DNA of 64,000 nucleotides from Ctena decussata (GCA_963989385.1 OZ022506.1:4195415-4259414), one strand, 5' to 3'; positions 10,557 to 21,796 are shown, counted from the stretch's first letter. Numbers and translations: made by a program. The notes: generated by a model from the sequence alone, not told the origin.

Positions 10557-10689
10557 TTGCATTTTTTGGACACATTACTGCACTGTAGAACCAAACTGTT
10601 CCAATTTCAGGACAATTATGGTAATTATTTTTGGTGTCCTAATATTTAGAATTTTTACGATATTTCTAAAGCAGCCATGTAATAAGTAG

Positions 10690-11095
10690 CATCATGATTT
10701 TTTTCCAGGTCAGAGAAAAGACATGGAATTCTTTGATTGGTCAGGGAAATTTAGGAAAAACCTGAAAAGTCAGGGCATTTGAAAAAAGTGACTGTAAGAG
10801 TCTTCAGAAAATGTACATTTTCTGTTCTAGAGGAAAGGGTGGATTTTCTAGAGAAATTATAGCCCATGGACATCTCCCTGGGACCCTTCTCAATGGGGGT
10901 TACTCTTAAAGGAAAGAATATGCTCCCTTGGGGAGCAAATTCTTCCCTTTCAGAGGAACCCTTCCCCCACCCTAACCCTAATTTGCAAGTGAAACATGTA
11001 CAGTTAGAACTGTAAAAATAGAGAGTAAAATCAACTTTTGTATCCCTCATTAGGTATAGAAAACGGTAAAAAGTCAAAGCCAGTGGCAACCCTGT
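10690..11095. repeat. Dispersed repeat with GAATTTGCTCC hairpin family core
   Basis: AAGGAAAGAATATGCTCC ... GGAGCAAATTCTTCCC at 10909-10949 is the family hairpin. Flanking GGTCAGGGAAATTTAGG and CCAGTGGCAACCCTG are shared with the 650-730 and 7661-7760 repeats. Confidence 0.5.
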
Positions 11096-11139
11096 AATAT
11101 ACTGACACTCTCCTGAACTGTATTTTGGTGTATTTCCAG

Positions 11140-11239
11140 GCTGCTTACCAAAAAGAGAGATGGTTATTTGGAATGGAATGACTATTTCATGGCTATAGCC
11201 TTTTTATCAGCCCAGCGCAGTAAAGATCCCAAAACACAG
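11140..11239 (+). CDS. DCTD: dCMP deaminase exon (N-terminal region)
   Basis: Acceptor TATTTCCAG, donor CAG|GTGAGTAC. Encodes 33 residues including YLEWNDYFM and [11 protein letters not shown]. It begins with one base of a split codon, so the preceding exon must end with two bases. Confidence 0.93.
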
Positions 11240-12335
11240 GTGAGTACAATACATGTACATACAGGATCTCTTGTGTCATAATTGACTTAGGGGAGAGTCG
11301 GATAACTTCGGACAGGCGGGTAAATTCGGACATACAAGTGCAAACGGTGAAAATCCAGATGAGACGGCTCATAATGAGCCGTCTCATCAGGATTTTCTCT
11401 GTTTGGCCAGTTAATTTTTGTTTTAGTTCCAAACAACTGATATATAAACGAAACAAGATCAGTGTCCGAAATTACCCGCTGTCCGAAGTTACCCGACTCT
11501 CCCCTACTGTAGTAGGCCTGCAAGACAGTGTTAAAATTTTCATCCAAATGTACATCAAAATATTCAAGGTACCTTGAAAAATAACAGACCATATTTATTT
11601 GGCTGTAAGGCAGTTTTCTTTTTACTCTCCAAAACAACCAAAAATGTCTAGATCCATCTTACAAGGTCAATCTAGCTTTTGGGATTGTGTGGAAGTAAAA
11701 TCTGGACAGTAGGGCTGAATAGCCTTCAGACAATTTTTACTTAACATTCCTGTTTCCAATAAGTCCAAATAATAGAAAAAGCAAAATAAAGGTCATGTGA
11801 AATTTACAGAGAGTCAGAGTACAATGTATTTGAGCCACGACCCGAGAAAACCAACGATGTGGTTGTGCACCCAGCGCAGACTCAGATCAGCCTGGGCAGC
11901 CGCCCAGTTCGATCAGACTCTTTGTTAGGTGCTCAAAGGGAAGCTAAGGGTCTAAGCTACCGCCTTGCGGACAGTGAAGACTCTGATCAGACTGGGCGGA
12001 TGCCCAGGCTGATCTGAGTCTGCACTGGGCGCACAACCACTTTGTTGGTTTTCTCATGTTGCGGCTCATTTGTTAATAATATGTACTAGGTTGGAGCATG
12101 CATTGTGAATGAAGAGAAAAAGATTGTTGGAATAGGCTACAATGGAATGCCAAATGGTTGCCATGATGACAAGATGCCATGGGGGAGAGAGGCAGATAAC
12201 ATCCTTAATACAAAACAGCTCTATGGTAAATAATGAACATTTAAAATATTTTTGAACATGATTAGGTAGCTAAGGCCAAATAAAAAAATATGTGTGTTTA
12301 GGGTTTCAGTCTGAAATTCTGTAGGTAGGGTAGGT

Positions 12336-12383
<48 letters not shown>

Positions 12384-15300
12384 TAATATGTCGATATTTA
12401 CCTATGCCTTTAATATAATAAGTTGTTATGTAAATGTATTTCTTGAGGGCAATAAAAGAAACAAAATGCTTAGAAGTGTTTGTGAACTTTAATATCCTAT
12501 CCATATGAAGCCCAAAATATAAACAGATTTGAATTGAAACAGTGAAGACTGAGATCAGACCACTCCTTTAGGAGCCGTCTGACCTGGGTTTTTACTGTTT
12601 CCTACTGGTTCAGAGTTACGGTATCATTTACATGGTATGTCAGTTGATACAATATGGCACAAACACAGGATAGAAATATGGTATTGTCCAGGATTTTATG
12701 AAGGAGTCTGCCATGTACAGGTACAGAATGGCAATAGCCCAGCTCTGGACCAGAAAATGCCCAGAAACAAGTTTCAATTTTCACGGCCCAGGCCTCACCT
12801 ATTCCGCTACTGCTGGGTTTTTGCCGGTAAATGCTACCGGGGAATTTCTATACACTGATAAAATCATTCTTTTTGAATCACTTAGGAAAAAACATTAGCG
12901 GTTGTGTTCTTTGGCCATTTTGGATCATGACTGCCACCAGTTTTACCTTTTCTAAGAGACTTTGGGCTGGCCTTTAAGCATTTTTATACGCCCGTTTTGA
13001 AAAAACGGACGTATTATGTCATGGCGCTGTCCGTCCGTCCGTCTGTCCGTCCGTCCGTCCGTAAACATTCTTGTGCGCGCCATAACTCAGTAACCGTTTA
13101 GGATATCTTCATGAAATTTTGTAGGCATATGTATTAGGTAGGGGGAACGTGTCGCGTATAAGAATGGTTGCTCCCCCTTCCTTGCTTTCAAAGTTATGCC
13201 CCTTTGATTGTTTTTTACCCTACAGGTCTTGTGCGCGCCAGAACTAGATAACCGTTTGGGATATCTTCATGAAACTTCATAGCAATGTGTATGAAGTCCC
13301 AACGATGTGTCGCGTACAACAATGGTTGCTCTCCCTTTCTTAGTTTCTGAGTTACATCCCTTTTGTTAGTTCTTTTCGGCTATTTTTGTGTATTTTTAGG
13401 TTGTGCATACATTAACTCAGTAACTGTATGGAATATCTTGATGAAACTTTATAACAATGTGCATGATCACAAGATGATATGTCGCATATAAGAATGGTTG
13501 CTCCCCCTTTCTTAATTTTGGAGTAAACTCCCTTTCCTCCATCCATAAACATTCTTGTGTGTGCCATAACTCATTAACCATTTGGGATATCTTCATGAAA
13601 TTTTGTAGGCATATGTAGTGGGTAAGGGGAATGTATGGCATACAAGAATTGTTGCTCCCTCTTCCTTAGTTTCCAAGTTATGCCCCTTTGATTGTTTTTT
13701 TTTTCCCTGCAGGTCTTGTGCGCGCCATAACTAGATAACTGTTTGGAATATCTTCATGAAACTTCATAGCAATGTGTATGAAGTCCCAACGATGTGTTGC
13801 GTACAACAACGGTTGCTCTCCCTTTGCTTCGTTTCTGAGTTACGTCCCTTTTATTAGTTCTTTTCGGCTATTTTTGGGTATTTTTAGGTTGTGCATACAT
13901 TAACTCAGTAACTGTTTGGAATATCATGATGAAACTTTATAGCACTGTGCATGATCACAAGATGATGTGTCACATATAAGAATGGTTGCTCTCCCTTTCT
14001 TAATTTTGGAGTAACCTCCCTTTGATCATTATTTTTAGGCATTTCCATTCACTCCATATATCCTTAACCCTTTGAAATATTAGAATGAAACTTTGAAGGA
14101 ATGTGTGTAATAATGGGGCAATGAATCCTGAGCAAGAACCATGACTCTGGCTTGCTTACTGGATTATCTGCCCATGTATAAATTTCCTGTTTACTCTGTA
14201 ACTTCTTAACTGTTTAGAATATTTTAGCACAACTTTATGGAGATGTGTATATTGTCAAGGGATTGTATTAGAACCAAGAATGTATTTAGTTTATGAATTA
14301 TCTTCCTTGTTTGACTTTGGCATTACTCAACTTAGGGGCCACTTCACCTTGGAAGCTGATTTTTGGTATACTAACAGTATTTGATGTGTTAAATATTTAA
14401 ATAATGTTGCCATCATTAATTAAAGTGTGGTTTCCCCTCTTTGTCTGCCTATCTGTCCTTTTGTAAACAATCTTGTTCATTCTATAATTCCTTTATGACG
14501 TACATTAAAACGGGCGTATTATGCGCCGCTTGCGAAGCCCTTGTTCTCAAGAGGGGTGAAAAGAAATTGCGTTTCAACGGACATGTTGACAGGATATGTA
14601 AATGAGCTTGTGGAGGTCACGTGATGACGCCATCTGTTAAATAATAAAATCCAGTACCAGAATTGCAAAGACAGGCATACTCCAGACAACCCAAGTTAAG
14701 CGACTAAGTTCTGGGTTTAAACGATAACAGAATATTTATACGACGACTGTTTGCGCCTTACAGACATCTTTGAATCTTGTTAAACATGAAACGTGTGTTG
14801 TTATTCCGGTATCCAGTGCTGTTTGTATCAAAATGAGCATCCCCTGTCCGAGTGGTCGGAAAACTTAATTTTATAGCTCCACTGCAGAAACGCTTTTTAA
14901 TTGCAAATTACATCGGAGGGGAGGGGGAGGGGGTAGGGGGGGGGAAGAAAGTAAGGAGGTGTCATATCCTAGGAAGTGTCATATCCTTATAATCGGCGGT
15001 TCTTACATATTTTCTGTCTTCCACCCCCCCCCCCCCATACGCTTTTGTTTGTTTATTTTGTACTTTCTTCTTTTTTTTCTTTGTGTGTGTGTGGCGGAGA
15101 GGGGGGGGGGGGTTGGTTGTTTGATATCTGCTCTCCCAGTTACGCCTTACGTCTGCCTGACTATATTTCTAGTTTTTGTTTTTTTTTGGCGTAGAATAAC
15201 AGTACATAGGAAATTTACCGATCAATGGTATGCTTCGACGTATCGATCAAAGAGAAAACTAGCAAGGACATTTACGTTGCCAAAAGAATGTGATGATGTC

Positions 15301-18300
15301 GAGGTTATTTTCTGCCACATATACCTACTTACCCAAACTTTCACAACTGTTCCGACGCATTAAATGTTTTTATATTAATTTCAATGAACCAAGAAATTAT
15401 AAGATTTTTATTACCAGCTCGCTAACAGTAGTATTGCCTCGTCCGTCATCGGTATTTGAAACGGATTCGAAGAAAGTCACTGGCTTCGGCGAAGTTTTAT
15501 TTTCCATAGTTTCAATTGTTGAAATAATGTGAAATATATACGCAGACGAGAACAAATAGCAAAACACGTCTAACTGCAGGCCCAGACCAGTAAAATATTG
15601 GTTCTATAGTAGGTCCTGTCCTTTGCAAAGAAAATGCGTATTTTCCCAATATATGCAGCTAATTTTAGAATCATACAGATAGTTTTAAGAATTTCAAAGA
15701 AGTACCGCATTTGTACATAATCACGGCTCCGATCGCAACATCTTAAGAAAACGTCCTCGCAGTTTGAAAATATCGCTGTTAACGCTTGAGATCTTAAAAA
15801 TTCTTATTACGTAAGTTGCGCGGATATAAAATATTGTGATCGTTCTTTTGCAGTCTGATTACAGCATTTGTCTGAAGACTTTTTGCAATGTGTTTAAGCA
15901 TAACAGCACGTGATTTCGTTTAATCGCGTCCTCTCTCATGATAGTTGAAAGTATACAGGTCTGTCGGCGACTTCAAACACACAAAAGTTGTTTCATATGT
16001 TGTGAAGTGTTTAGGTTTACTTTTTTTTCACTAATGTTACATTTTGACATGGACTAGATCTATTATAAAATTGATATCTTAATTAAACAGCATTCCCTTT
16101 GTTTCTTGTGTGCGCGAACATTTATTAAAAGTGAAATTGTGTTCGGACATTCGGTGTCCGCATGGTAATTGAATATTCATAATGGTTGATTTTATTGCGG
16201 TACTTAGTTAAATCTAAAAAAGTGCTCAGCCCTGTCACAGAAGCACACTGACGCGTGCTTAAATGAAATTTGGACACCAGGCATAAAATAAATGCATATA
16301 TAGGTATTGCAAACAATATTCACAGATGTATGTAATTGCGACACTCATATCTCCTAAGGTACTGGGTTTTATATCCTTGCCATTTTTATCACTCAATGAC
16401 GTCATCCGGTAACTGGGAAAATCCCAAACAAACATGGCGGTCTTCGTAAACATTCTCACAGCTACGAAGGAAAAATCGCCAGTAAATAATAAATAAGACA
16501 CACTGGGAAGGTCAGAAGAAGAAAAAGGCTGTTATTTATCAAAAAGAAAACATATTATATGATTAATGCACAGTTTACAATGTGCCAAAATGATTTTATC
16601 GGCATCTGAAATACCCACACTGAGGAAGACTTACAGGTGCTGGACCTAAATTAGAAACTTTGTTTCTGAAATAATTTCGGTCCGGAGCTGGACTAAGAAT
16701 GGCAATAAAACAGTGAAAAAACTCATCAGACAGCTCCACTAGGAGCAATCTGATTTGTACCTTCACTGAATGCTAATAAATAGATCTGTCTGTGTGAAAT
16801 CTTAGGTTCAGCCTAAAAAGTGTACATGATTTTATATATGCCAGATACAACCTGATACAATTTAGAAATATGTAACTGTCTTAGTAGCATTATATGACTT
16901 AAAGTAGTTTTACCAGGCACAGATAATGCCCAAGTTATGCACGGAAGAGTGCCAATGAAACAGACCCTGTTGACCCTACTTAACTTTACTGCTATTTAAC
17001 AAGATTTTGATTGACTTCAGCTATTTACCTTGGTGAAAGGGTTTGGGTCTCATACAGGGACATTTCAGTCCCCTGCCTCTGCACTCACCACAGACAGGAT
17101 ACACACTTTTGAACTTTTCCTTCAAGGCTTCATCAATCTCAGCTCCTGACTGACCACAGTAGTAGCAAACATCTTTCCTTTGGTCTAAATCTGAACTATA
17201 AAAGCAAGTCTCTAGTGGGCTAGAGCAATCAATATTCAACCTGGTAAATATCTTACCATGCAAGTTTCCCTCTGGAACTGTTACTGGCGCACCACAGACA
17301 TAATCATACTCTGAAAGAAGTGTGAGCATTTGGACTGATTGTCTTTCAGACAGTCTGAATTTGCTGTATTGATTTTTCTCCCGAGCGCCTGCAAGACATT
17401 GATCGCCGAGTAGAGAAAAAACGGCCGGAAACTAGCCGAATGTACCGAAATCGATTTTTTTTCAGGAAGTCAGAAAAATCTTTAGGGTCGCTGCCGATTT
17501 TTAGGTAGGGTCGGGAAACCCGAAACACGCATATTTTTTTATTTGGCCTAACTTGTTAAATTTAACATAGTTGCTATACTAATTGAACATGTTAGTAGGC
17601 CTTTACGCTGTCTTAGAATGACAAAGGCAGTGACTTCCTTCCATTAATTGATATGAACAACACACAAGGAAAATAATAATTAACTGATGAGGCATTGAAG
17701 GTAAGTAGGTACACTTTCAGGGGAAGCAACTTTACCATTTTCTTTTTTGCTTCCCTTCTAGTGAGAGCCAGTTCTAAAAGGAAAAAATTTACTGCCCGTT
17801 GAGCAAGTTCTTTTCTTTAAATAAGAGTTGATCTGTCTTTGAATGGCTACATTTGTATCTCCCAAGTAGGCAAACAGAAAGACATAAAAGTTTCCTCCCT
17901 TTAATAGAAATTGCAGAAGAGCAAAGCAGAGAATCCAATTTAATACCTGTATACATGTATATGGGAGAAGTAAATATTTGGAGTGGAAGTATATTTAGTA
18001 GGAGCAGGTTGCCTCCCTTTTAGTAGGGAAGGGCAAAATTATGTCAAGATGTTTATTGCAAAGCTATCTCTACTGAAAAGCAAGGCAGAGGATCCAGTCA
18101 CTTAGTAACTGTATAATATGTATATGCAGCGGAAGTAAATATTTGGAGTGAAAGGACACTTTGTAGGAGCAGGTTGCCTCCCTTTTAGTAGGTAAGGGAA
18201 AAATTATGATAAGCAAGTAGCTTTGGGATCACATAAAGATGTTTATTGCAAAGCTACATGTATCTCTATTTGATTGTCCCAAACAATGACAAAATGTTAA

Positions 18301-20141
18301 AGTTTATAGCTACAAAACATATTGACTTGTATTATGGCTGGATTGATGACTTGTGATTTTACATCCTTTTCAAAAGTATTTATGTCATATCAGGACGAGA
18401 AGAGTTAATGGTCACCATAAAAGGCTGCGCTAAATGGAACCCATTTAATTGAGGACTGAAAAGTTTTACCCTTCCATCTGGATTCACCAAACCCAGACTG
18501 CTCACTTAGCAGGCCAGCCTATAACCACTAAACTTCCTGTAGTTGTAATAATTTCAGCCATGACATGACAAAACCAACAAAGTGGCATGTGCATCCAGCA
18601 AAAACTCAGATCAACCTGGGCAGCCATCTAGTCTGATCAGAGTCTTCCCTTTGCCCTTAAAGGCTAGCATAAGGTCTAAGCTAGCTCCACAGGCAAAGCA
18701 AAGACTCAGATCAGGCTGGGTGGATGCCCAGGCTGCACTGAGTGATTGCTTTGTGCACATGCCACTTCCTTGGTTTTGTCATGTAACAAAGCACTCATTT
18801 ACTATTCTCGTGCATTACAGTATGCCATGCTGAGCTAAATGCAGTACTGAACAAGAACTCAGCTGATGTGAAGAACTGTACAGTGTATGTTGCTCTGTTC
18901 CCATGTAATGAGTGTGCCAAGGTTGTGATACAGTCTGGCATTAAAGAGGTCATCTACTACTCAGATAAATACTATGACAGACCAGAATTCCAGGCTTCTA
19001 AGAGGATGTTTGATCTTGCTGGGGTAAAATATAGGTAAAGTTAGCTTAAGGTGTTCAGATACACCACCATGACTTGGTCCCCATTTCTACAAAACAAAAC
19101 AAGGGTTTTCTAGTGTTTGTAAGAATTGTGAAGTGATCATGTGAAACTAAACCAGAACAAGTTTTGTTAACCACATATGGTGATCAAACTATGTTAGAGG
19201 TACTTTATGTTACAGTTTAAATTCAGGTGCCTAATGTCAAGGTCATATGCATGTACAGCAACACTTTAATTTGAAAGTTTTGGGTTTGTAAAGCTCCCTA
19301 AATGCTTATACTCCTCTGATTTAGTTGATACTTGGACTGATTTTGAAAACTGCTACAAAGTTTTACATAATGCCTCTATGACCTTGATAGGTTACCAAAG
19401 GTCAAGATCATGTTCTGAAAAATTGTGTTGTAGAAGGTTAGATTCAAAGTTTTCTGAAGTTTAGAGTTGCTGATGTGTGGATATGTTAACACTTTTCAGG
19501 GCTCAAAAATTCTTGAAAACATTACGTCTGGCATCAACAGATATGTGAAATGATATGGTGAATTTGATAATATAAATTGGAATTTTTAAAAAACTTTCAC
19601 ATGTCCCGCTGCATGAGGAGTGTGTTTTTCGAGCCCTGTTTTTCTATTTTTGACATGCTAGATGGACTTAGCTTACACTTTAAAAAAAAAAGTGTTATTT
19701 AAGTCCATCTAGCATGTCAAGAAAAGACAGATTTTACTGATCAGAAGAATTTACACATATTATTTAAAGCTCTCGTGTTGCCTGCAACCCTCATGTTGCC
19801 TGCTGATCTTGAGGTCAAGGCCACAGACATAGAAGTTTTGTGTTAAAGTTTTGGTTGAAGTTCTCAGAAGGCATTTTGATCATTTTTTTGAAAGGCATCA
19901 TTTTAAACAAATAACCATGATACTTTTCTCATATGGTTATGTGCCATTTTATGTTCAATATTGTTGTCTTTCCATTTTATGCTAGTGTTTGTTGTCTTTC
20001 CATTGCAGACAGTACATTCCAAAGCAGAAACAAGTTGTGATAGACTTTGGCACTATTGAACAGATGAGTAGTGGAATTATAGCTGACATGGACTCCATGA
20101 GTTTGAGCCCAGGCTCTAATCATTCTTCTCACAGCTCATGA
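11140..20141 (+). CDS. DCTD: Deoxycytidylate (dCMP) deaminase, four 3' exons
   Basis: The product should deaminate dCMP to dUMP, feeding thymidylate synthase in the cytosol. Joined exons 11140-11239, 12090-12225, 18821-19034 and 20009-20141 keep one frame across three GT-AG introns (phases 0, 1 and 2) and give about 194 residues ending in TGA. The first exon shows [20 protein letters not shown], very close to the vertebrate N-terminal region. The second has GYNGMPNGC, the dCMP-specific loop. The third has HAELNA (zinc-binding His and proton-shuttling Glu) and PCNECAK (two zinc-binding Cys). The C terminus is serine-rich ([13 protein letters not shown]). The first base of exon 11140 completes a codon, so at least one upstream exon with the start codon is missing. 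No active-site residue is lost. Introns are filled with MITEs, a HINE-like element and a SINE. Confidence 0.95.
11288..11506. mobile_element. MITE with GGGTAACTTCGGACA-type ends, copy 1
   Basis: TAGGGGAGAGTCGGATAACT at the left is mirrored by AGTTACCCGACTCTCCCCTA at the right. An inner hairpin pairs GAGACGGCTCAT with ATGAGCCGTCTC. It lies in the first visible deaminase intron, with a second copy at 21533-21717. TA at each edge suggests a TA target duplication. Confidence 0.8.
11831..12068. repeat. 235-bp fold-back MITE, copy 2
   Basis: TGAGCCACGACCCGAGAAAA at the left and GGTTTTCTCATGTTGCGGCT at the right. Both arms carry the GATCAGCCTGGGC / GCCCAGGCTGATC core. It abuts the second visible deaminase exon. 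Confidence 0.85.
12090..12225 (+). CDS. DCTD: dCMP deaminase exon (substrate loop)
   Basis: Acceptor TGTACTAG, donor TATG|GTAAAT. Encodes [20 protein letters not shown] and [11 protein letters not shown], with the family's Cys in NGC. A 235-bp fold-back MITE ends 21 bp before the exon. Confidence 0.93.
12262..12375. repeat. Dispersed GGCCAAATAAAAAAATATG repeat with poly(T)35
   Basis: GGCCAAATAAAAAAATATG then GTGTTTAGGGTTTC. The inverted relative is at 17445-17553. A run of 35 T follows at 12341-12375. Confidence 0.6.
12541..12603. repeat. Short fold-back
   Basis: AACAGTGAAGACTGAGATCA pairs imperfectly with GACCTGGGTTTTTACTGTTT around an AGGAGC centre. Same style as 10483-10556. Confidence 0.5.
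12985..14544 (+). mobile_element. HINE-like (Helentron-associated) element with tandem core
   Basis: The subterminal inverted repeat ATACGCCCGTTTT at 12986 is matched by AAAACGGGCGTAT at 14507-14519. After it come a small hairpin (CCGCTTGCG) and the end CCCTTGT at 14544, followed by T. The interior starts with a GTCCGTCC microsatellite (13029-13063) and continues with ~165-bp tandem units (CCATAACTCAGTAACCGTTT, CATGAAACTTCATAGCAATG). It has the same ends as the element at 59524-60903. Subterminal repeats, a 3' hairpin and a tandem core are the published traits of bivalve HINE/pearl elements; the assignment is inference. Confidence 0.7.
14545..16390. other. Deaminase intron sequence without a supported gene
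   Basis: Mostly unique. G runs at 14917-14942 and 15103-15112 and a C run at 15024-15035 resemble remains of a G-rich element. Open frames over 15 kb are low complexity. Nothing else is recognised. Confidence 0.3.
16397..16483 (+). promoter_or_regulatory. Possible promoter and first exon (weak)
   Basis: A full CRE (TGACGTCA, 16397-16404) followed by CCGGTAACTGGG, then an ATGGCGGTC start at 16434. The short frame [16 protein letters not shown] runs into a possible donor CCA|GTAAAT. No downstream exon was identified, so this may be chance. Confidence 0.15.
16712..16770. repeat. Short fold-back
   Basis: AAACAGTGAAAAAACTCATC pairs with GATTTGTACCTTCACTG around CAGCTCCACTAGGAGC. Confidence 0.45.
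17029..17310 (-). CDS. Candidate exon: zinc-ribbon-like domain, antisense in deaminase intron
   Basis: An open 94-codon segment lies between a good acceptor (CTTCTTTCAG, ending at 17311) and a good donor (CACCAAG|GTAAATAG, at 17028). It enters and leaves in phase 1, so it is a symmetric exon. The translation has CYYC followed about 25 residues later by CGEC and a [11 protein letters not shown] patch, a plausible two-CxxC zinc ribbon. [11 protein letters not shown] segment precedes it. I do not recognise the family and found no partner exons. It may be a nested gene on the opposite strand or a transposon-dispersed exon. There are no internal stops or frameshifts. Confidence 0.5.
17445..17553. 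repeat. Dispersed CGGGTTTCCCGACCC repeat, inverted partner
   Basis: Reverse complement of the 12262 repeat: GGCCAAATAAAAAAATATG, then CGTGTTTCGGGTTTCC and GACCCTACC. Both lie in the same intron in opposite orientation. Confidence 0.55.
17705..17900. repeat. GAATTTGCTCC hairpin-family block, diverged
   Basis: ACTTTCAGGGGAAGCAACTT followed by AAAAGGAAAAAATTTACTGC and an AGCAAGTTCTTTTCTTTAAA arm. Confidence 0.45.
17915..18250. repeat. Two-copy tandem repeat, ~164 bp
   Basis: GTAAATATTTGGAGTG, then TAGGAGCAGGTTGCCTCCCT, occur at 17970-18022 and 18134-18186. CAGAGRATCCARTY and AAGATGTTTATTGCAAAGCT are repeated too. Confidence 0.65.
18333..18540 (-). mobile_element. tRNA-headed SINE, family 1, decayed
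   Basis: Minus-strand copy: plus-strand GATGACTTGTGATTTTACAT, CTTTTCAAAAGTATTTATGT and CATATCAGGA match the reverse of the family tail. The tRNA head at 18490-18540 is poorly preserved. Confidence 0.55.
18556..18786. repeat. 235-bp fold-back MITE, copy 3
   Basis: ATGACATGACAAAACCAACA at the left, TTGGTTTTGTCATGT at the right, with CAGATCAACCTGGGCAGCC and GGATGCCCAGGCTGCACTGA cores. It ends about 35 bp before the zinc-site exon. Confidence 0.75.
18821..19034 (+). CDS. DCTD: dCMP deaminase exon (zinc site)
   Basis: Acceptor GCATTACAG, donor ATAG|GTAAAG. Holds the HAE and PCxxC catalytic zinc motifs, followed by [21 protein letters not shown] fold-back MITE ends about 35 bp upstream of the acceptor. 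Confidence 0.95.
20009..20141 (+). CDS. DCTD: dCMP deaminase last coding exon
   Basis: Acceptor CCATTGCAG. Encodes [18 protein letters not shown], then a serine-rich tail and TGA at 20139-20141. The YIPK..KVVIDF-like strand matches the family C terminus; the tail beyond it is lineage-specific. No confident polyadenylation signal was fixed. Confidence 0.93.
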
Positions 20142-20397
20142 GAGCTTTCAACTGTGATGAAAACTTCAGTCTGTTGATAGAAAATTTTGAAATATAAAGA
20201 AGAATGGAAGAAAACTAAACATCAGTTTTTAGCTCACCTGTTCAGAAGAACTGAGAGTTAACACTGTTACCCTGGCTTAGATACCACTTCTGAATTTGGC
20301 TGATTCTGTTCAAACTATAATTTTAATCTCTTGTACAGTCAGTTCAATATTCAGTACTTTTGAGATACCAGTTGACTTCCATTAATTTTTGAAATCT

Positions 20398-20590
20398 AAG
20401 AAATTTGACAGAACTTAGATAAGAGAACTTGGTATTTGGTGATATTTAGGGATAACTTTTGTTAATTCTGCATAAAGATCTATATTGTGCCCATACACCT
20501 GAACCTTTTCGATGAGACAGTTCAGATGAAGGGTCACAGCACATGGTTTCAGAAAGAAGTGATAAATAAGAAAAATTATCCCTCACTTAG
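20398..20590. repeat. Fold-back MITE with GATAAGAG ends, copy 1
   Basis: Matches 36157-36360 and 39638-40120: AGATAAGAGAACTTGG, TGGTGATATTTAGGGATAA, a centre with TTCAGATGAAGGGTCACAG, and AAAAATTATCCCTCACTTAG. More decayed than the other two. Confidence 0.55.
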
Positions 20591-21038
20591 ACCGCGTTTA
20601 CACAAGCAAATTTTCTATGTGACAGAAACTTTAACAAAGAAAGTATGACAAACATTTTGCGTTTACACAGAGCAAATTACTTGTTAAAGAATATGTGCCA
20701 TAGAATCTTTGTCACATAAACTTTGGCAATGAAATATTTGCTGCAGTGTTCACACGACCAAATATTATTCGTCAAAGTAACCTGCAGCGATGAAACAAAA
20801 TCATTGTCACATTTTCCACGCTTACAGCAAAGTTCTTTGTTACATAATCTTTAGCAAAGTTCTCCGTTTACACGGACAAATCCAATTTATTGAAGTAACT
20901 TTACCATATATATTTGTCAAAGATACATTGTCGTATTTTAGCATTTACACGAGCAATTTTTTCTGGCATTTACATGAGCAAATTTTTCTGTGGCAAACCT
21001 ACTTTGCCATAGAAACTTTTGTCATGTAAACCCGGCCT
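20591..21038. mobile_element. TIR element with repeated TTTACACRAGCAAA motifs
   Basis: Left ACCGCGTTTACACAAGCAAA; the right end reverse complements to AAGGCCGGGTTTACATGACA. GTTTACACGGACAAA-like motifs recur inside. No ORF. Confidence 0.55.
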
Positions 21039-21104
21039 TATCGTCAAATACTTTTTCTTATCTGAAGCTCTTTGAGATAAGAGCCAAAATGCACAAAGTC
21101 TGCT

Positions 21105-21300
21105 TACAGTGAATGGGTACACATGCAGGGAAACAAATCTCTTCATTTTCATTTGCCTCCTTTTTCACGGGCAGTCAACACTTAAGGGAAGGAATTTGCT
21201 CCCTAGGAGAAAATTCTGTTCCTGTCAAAGTTGACACCCTTTGAGGAAAGGCGTTCTTCTCCAAGGAAACAAACAGAAAGTCACAACAGTTGTTCTCCCT
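21105..21300. repeat. GAATTTGCTCC hairpin-family block
   Basis: AAGGGAAGGAATTTGCTCCC, then TAGGAGAAAATTCTGTTCC, flanked by GCAGGGAAACAAATCTCTTC and GGAAACAAACAGAAAGTCAC. Confidence 0.5.
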
Positions 21301-21532
21301 AGAAAGTCCTTCTAGTTCAAGGACAATATCTCAGTTTGACTGAAATATTGAACACATGTACCTTACCCTATCTGCAAATAGTATGTTTATTATAGTGAAT
21401 ACTCAAAACTAGTTGTGAGTCATTGAACCCATAGGCCTATTTAAGCCTCATTTTGTACCTGTATCATATTTATCAGAATACAAGATGGTATTTTCTTCTA
21501 GCATGACCACAAATATCTTAACCAGTCTTGAG

Positions 21533-21717
21533 TAGGGTCAAGTCGGGTAACTTCGGACAGTGGGTAAATTTGGACACACCATTGCAAACAGTGAAAATCC
21601 AAATGAGACGGCTCATCATGATTTTCACTGTTTGTCCGATAATTTTTGTTTGAATTCCAAACAACTGGCATATAAAGGAAACGTTGTCACCGTCGGAATT
21701 TACGTGACTATACCCTA
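21533..21717. mobile_element. MITE with GGGTAACTTCGGACA-type ends, copy 2
   Basis: TAGGGTCAAGTCGGGTAACT at the left and ACGTGACTATACCCTA at the right, with the same interior (GCAAACAGTGAAAATCC, ATTCCAAACAACTGG) as 11288-11506. Confidence 0.75.
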
Positions 21718-21796
21718 GTCTGTTATAAGATGGAGTACCTTAAAAAAATCTGTAAAAATCTAGATCACTTTTATTGTCTCTAAATATTGGGTTTTT

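Noticed and set aside
10751..11089. 112-codon minus-strand frame
   Set aside because: Falls entirely in a dispersed hairpin repeat that occurs elsewhere without the frame.
14959..15363. 134-codon frame with Pro and hydrophobic runs
   Set aside because: Low-complexity C/T and G runs; no conserved motif, lies in an intron.
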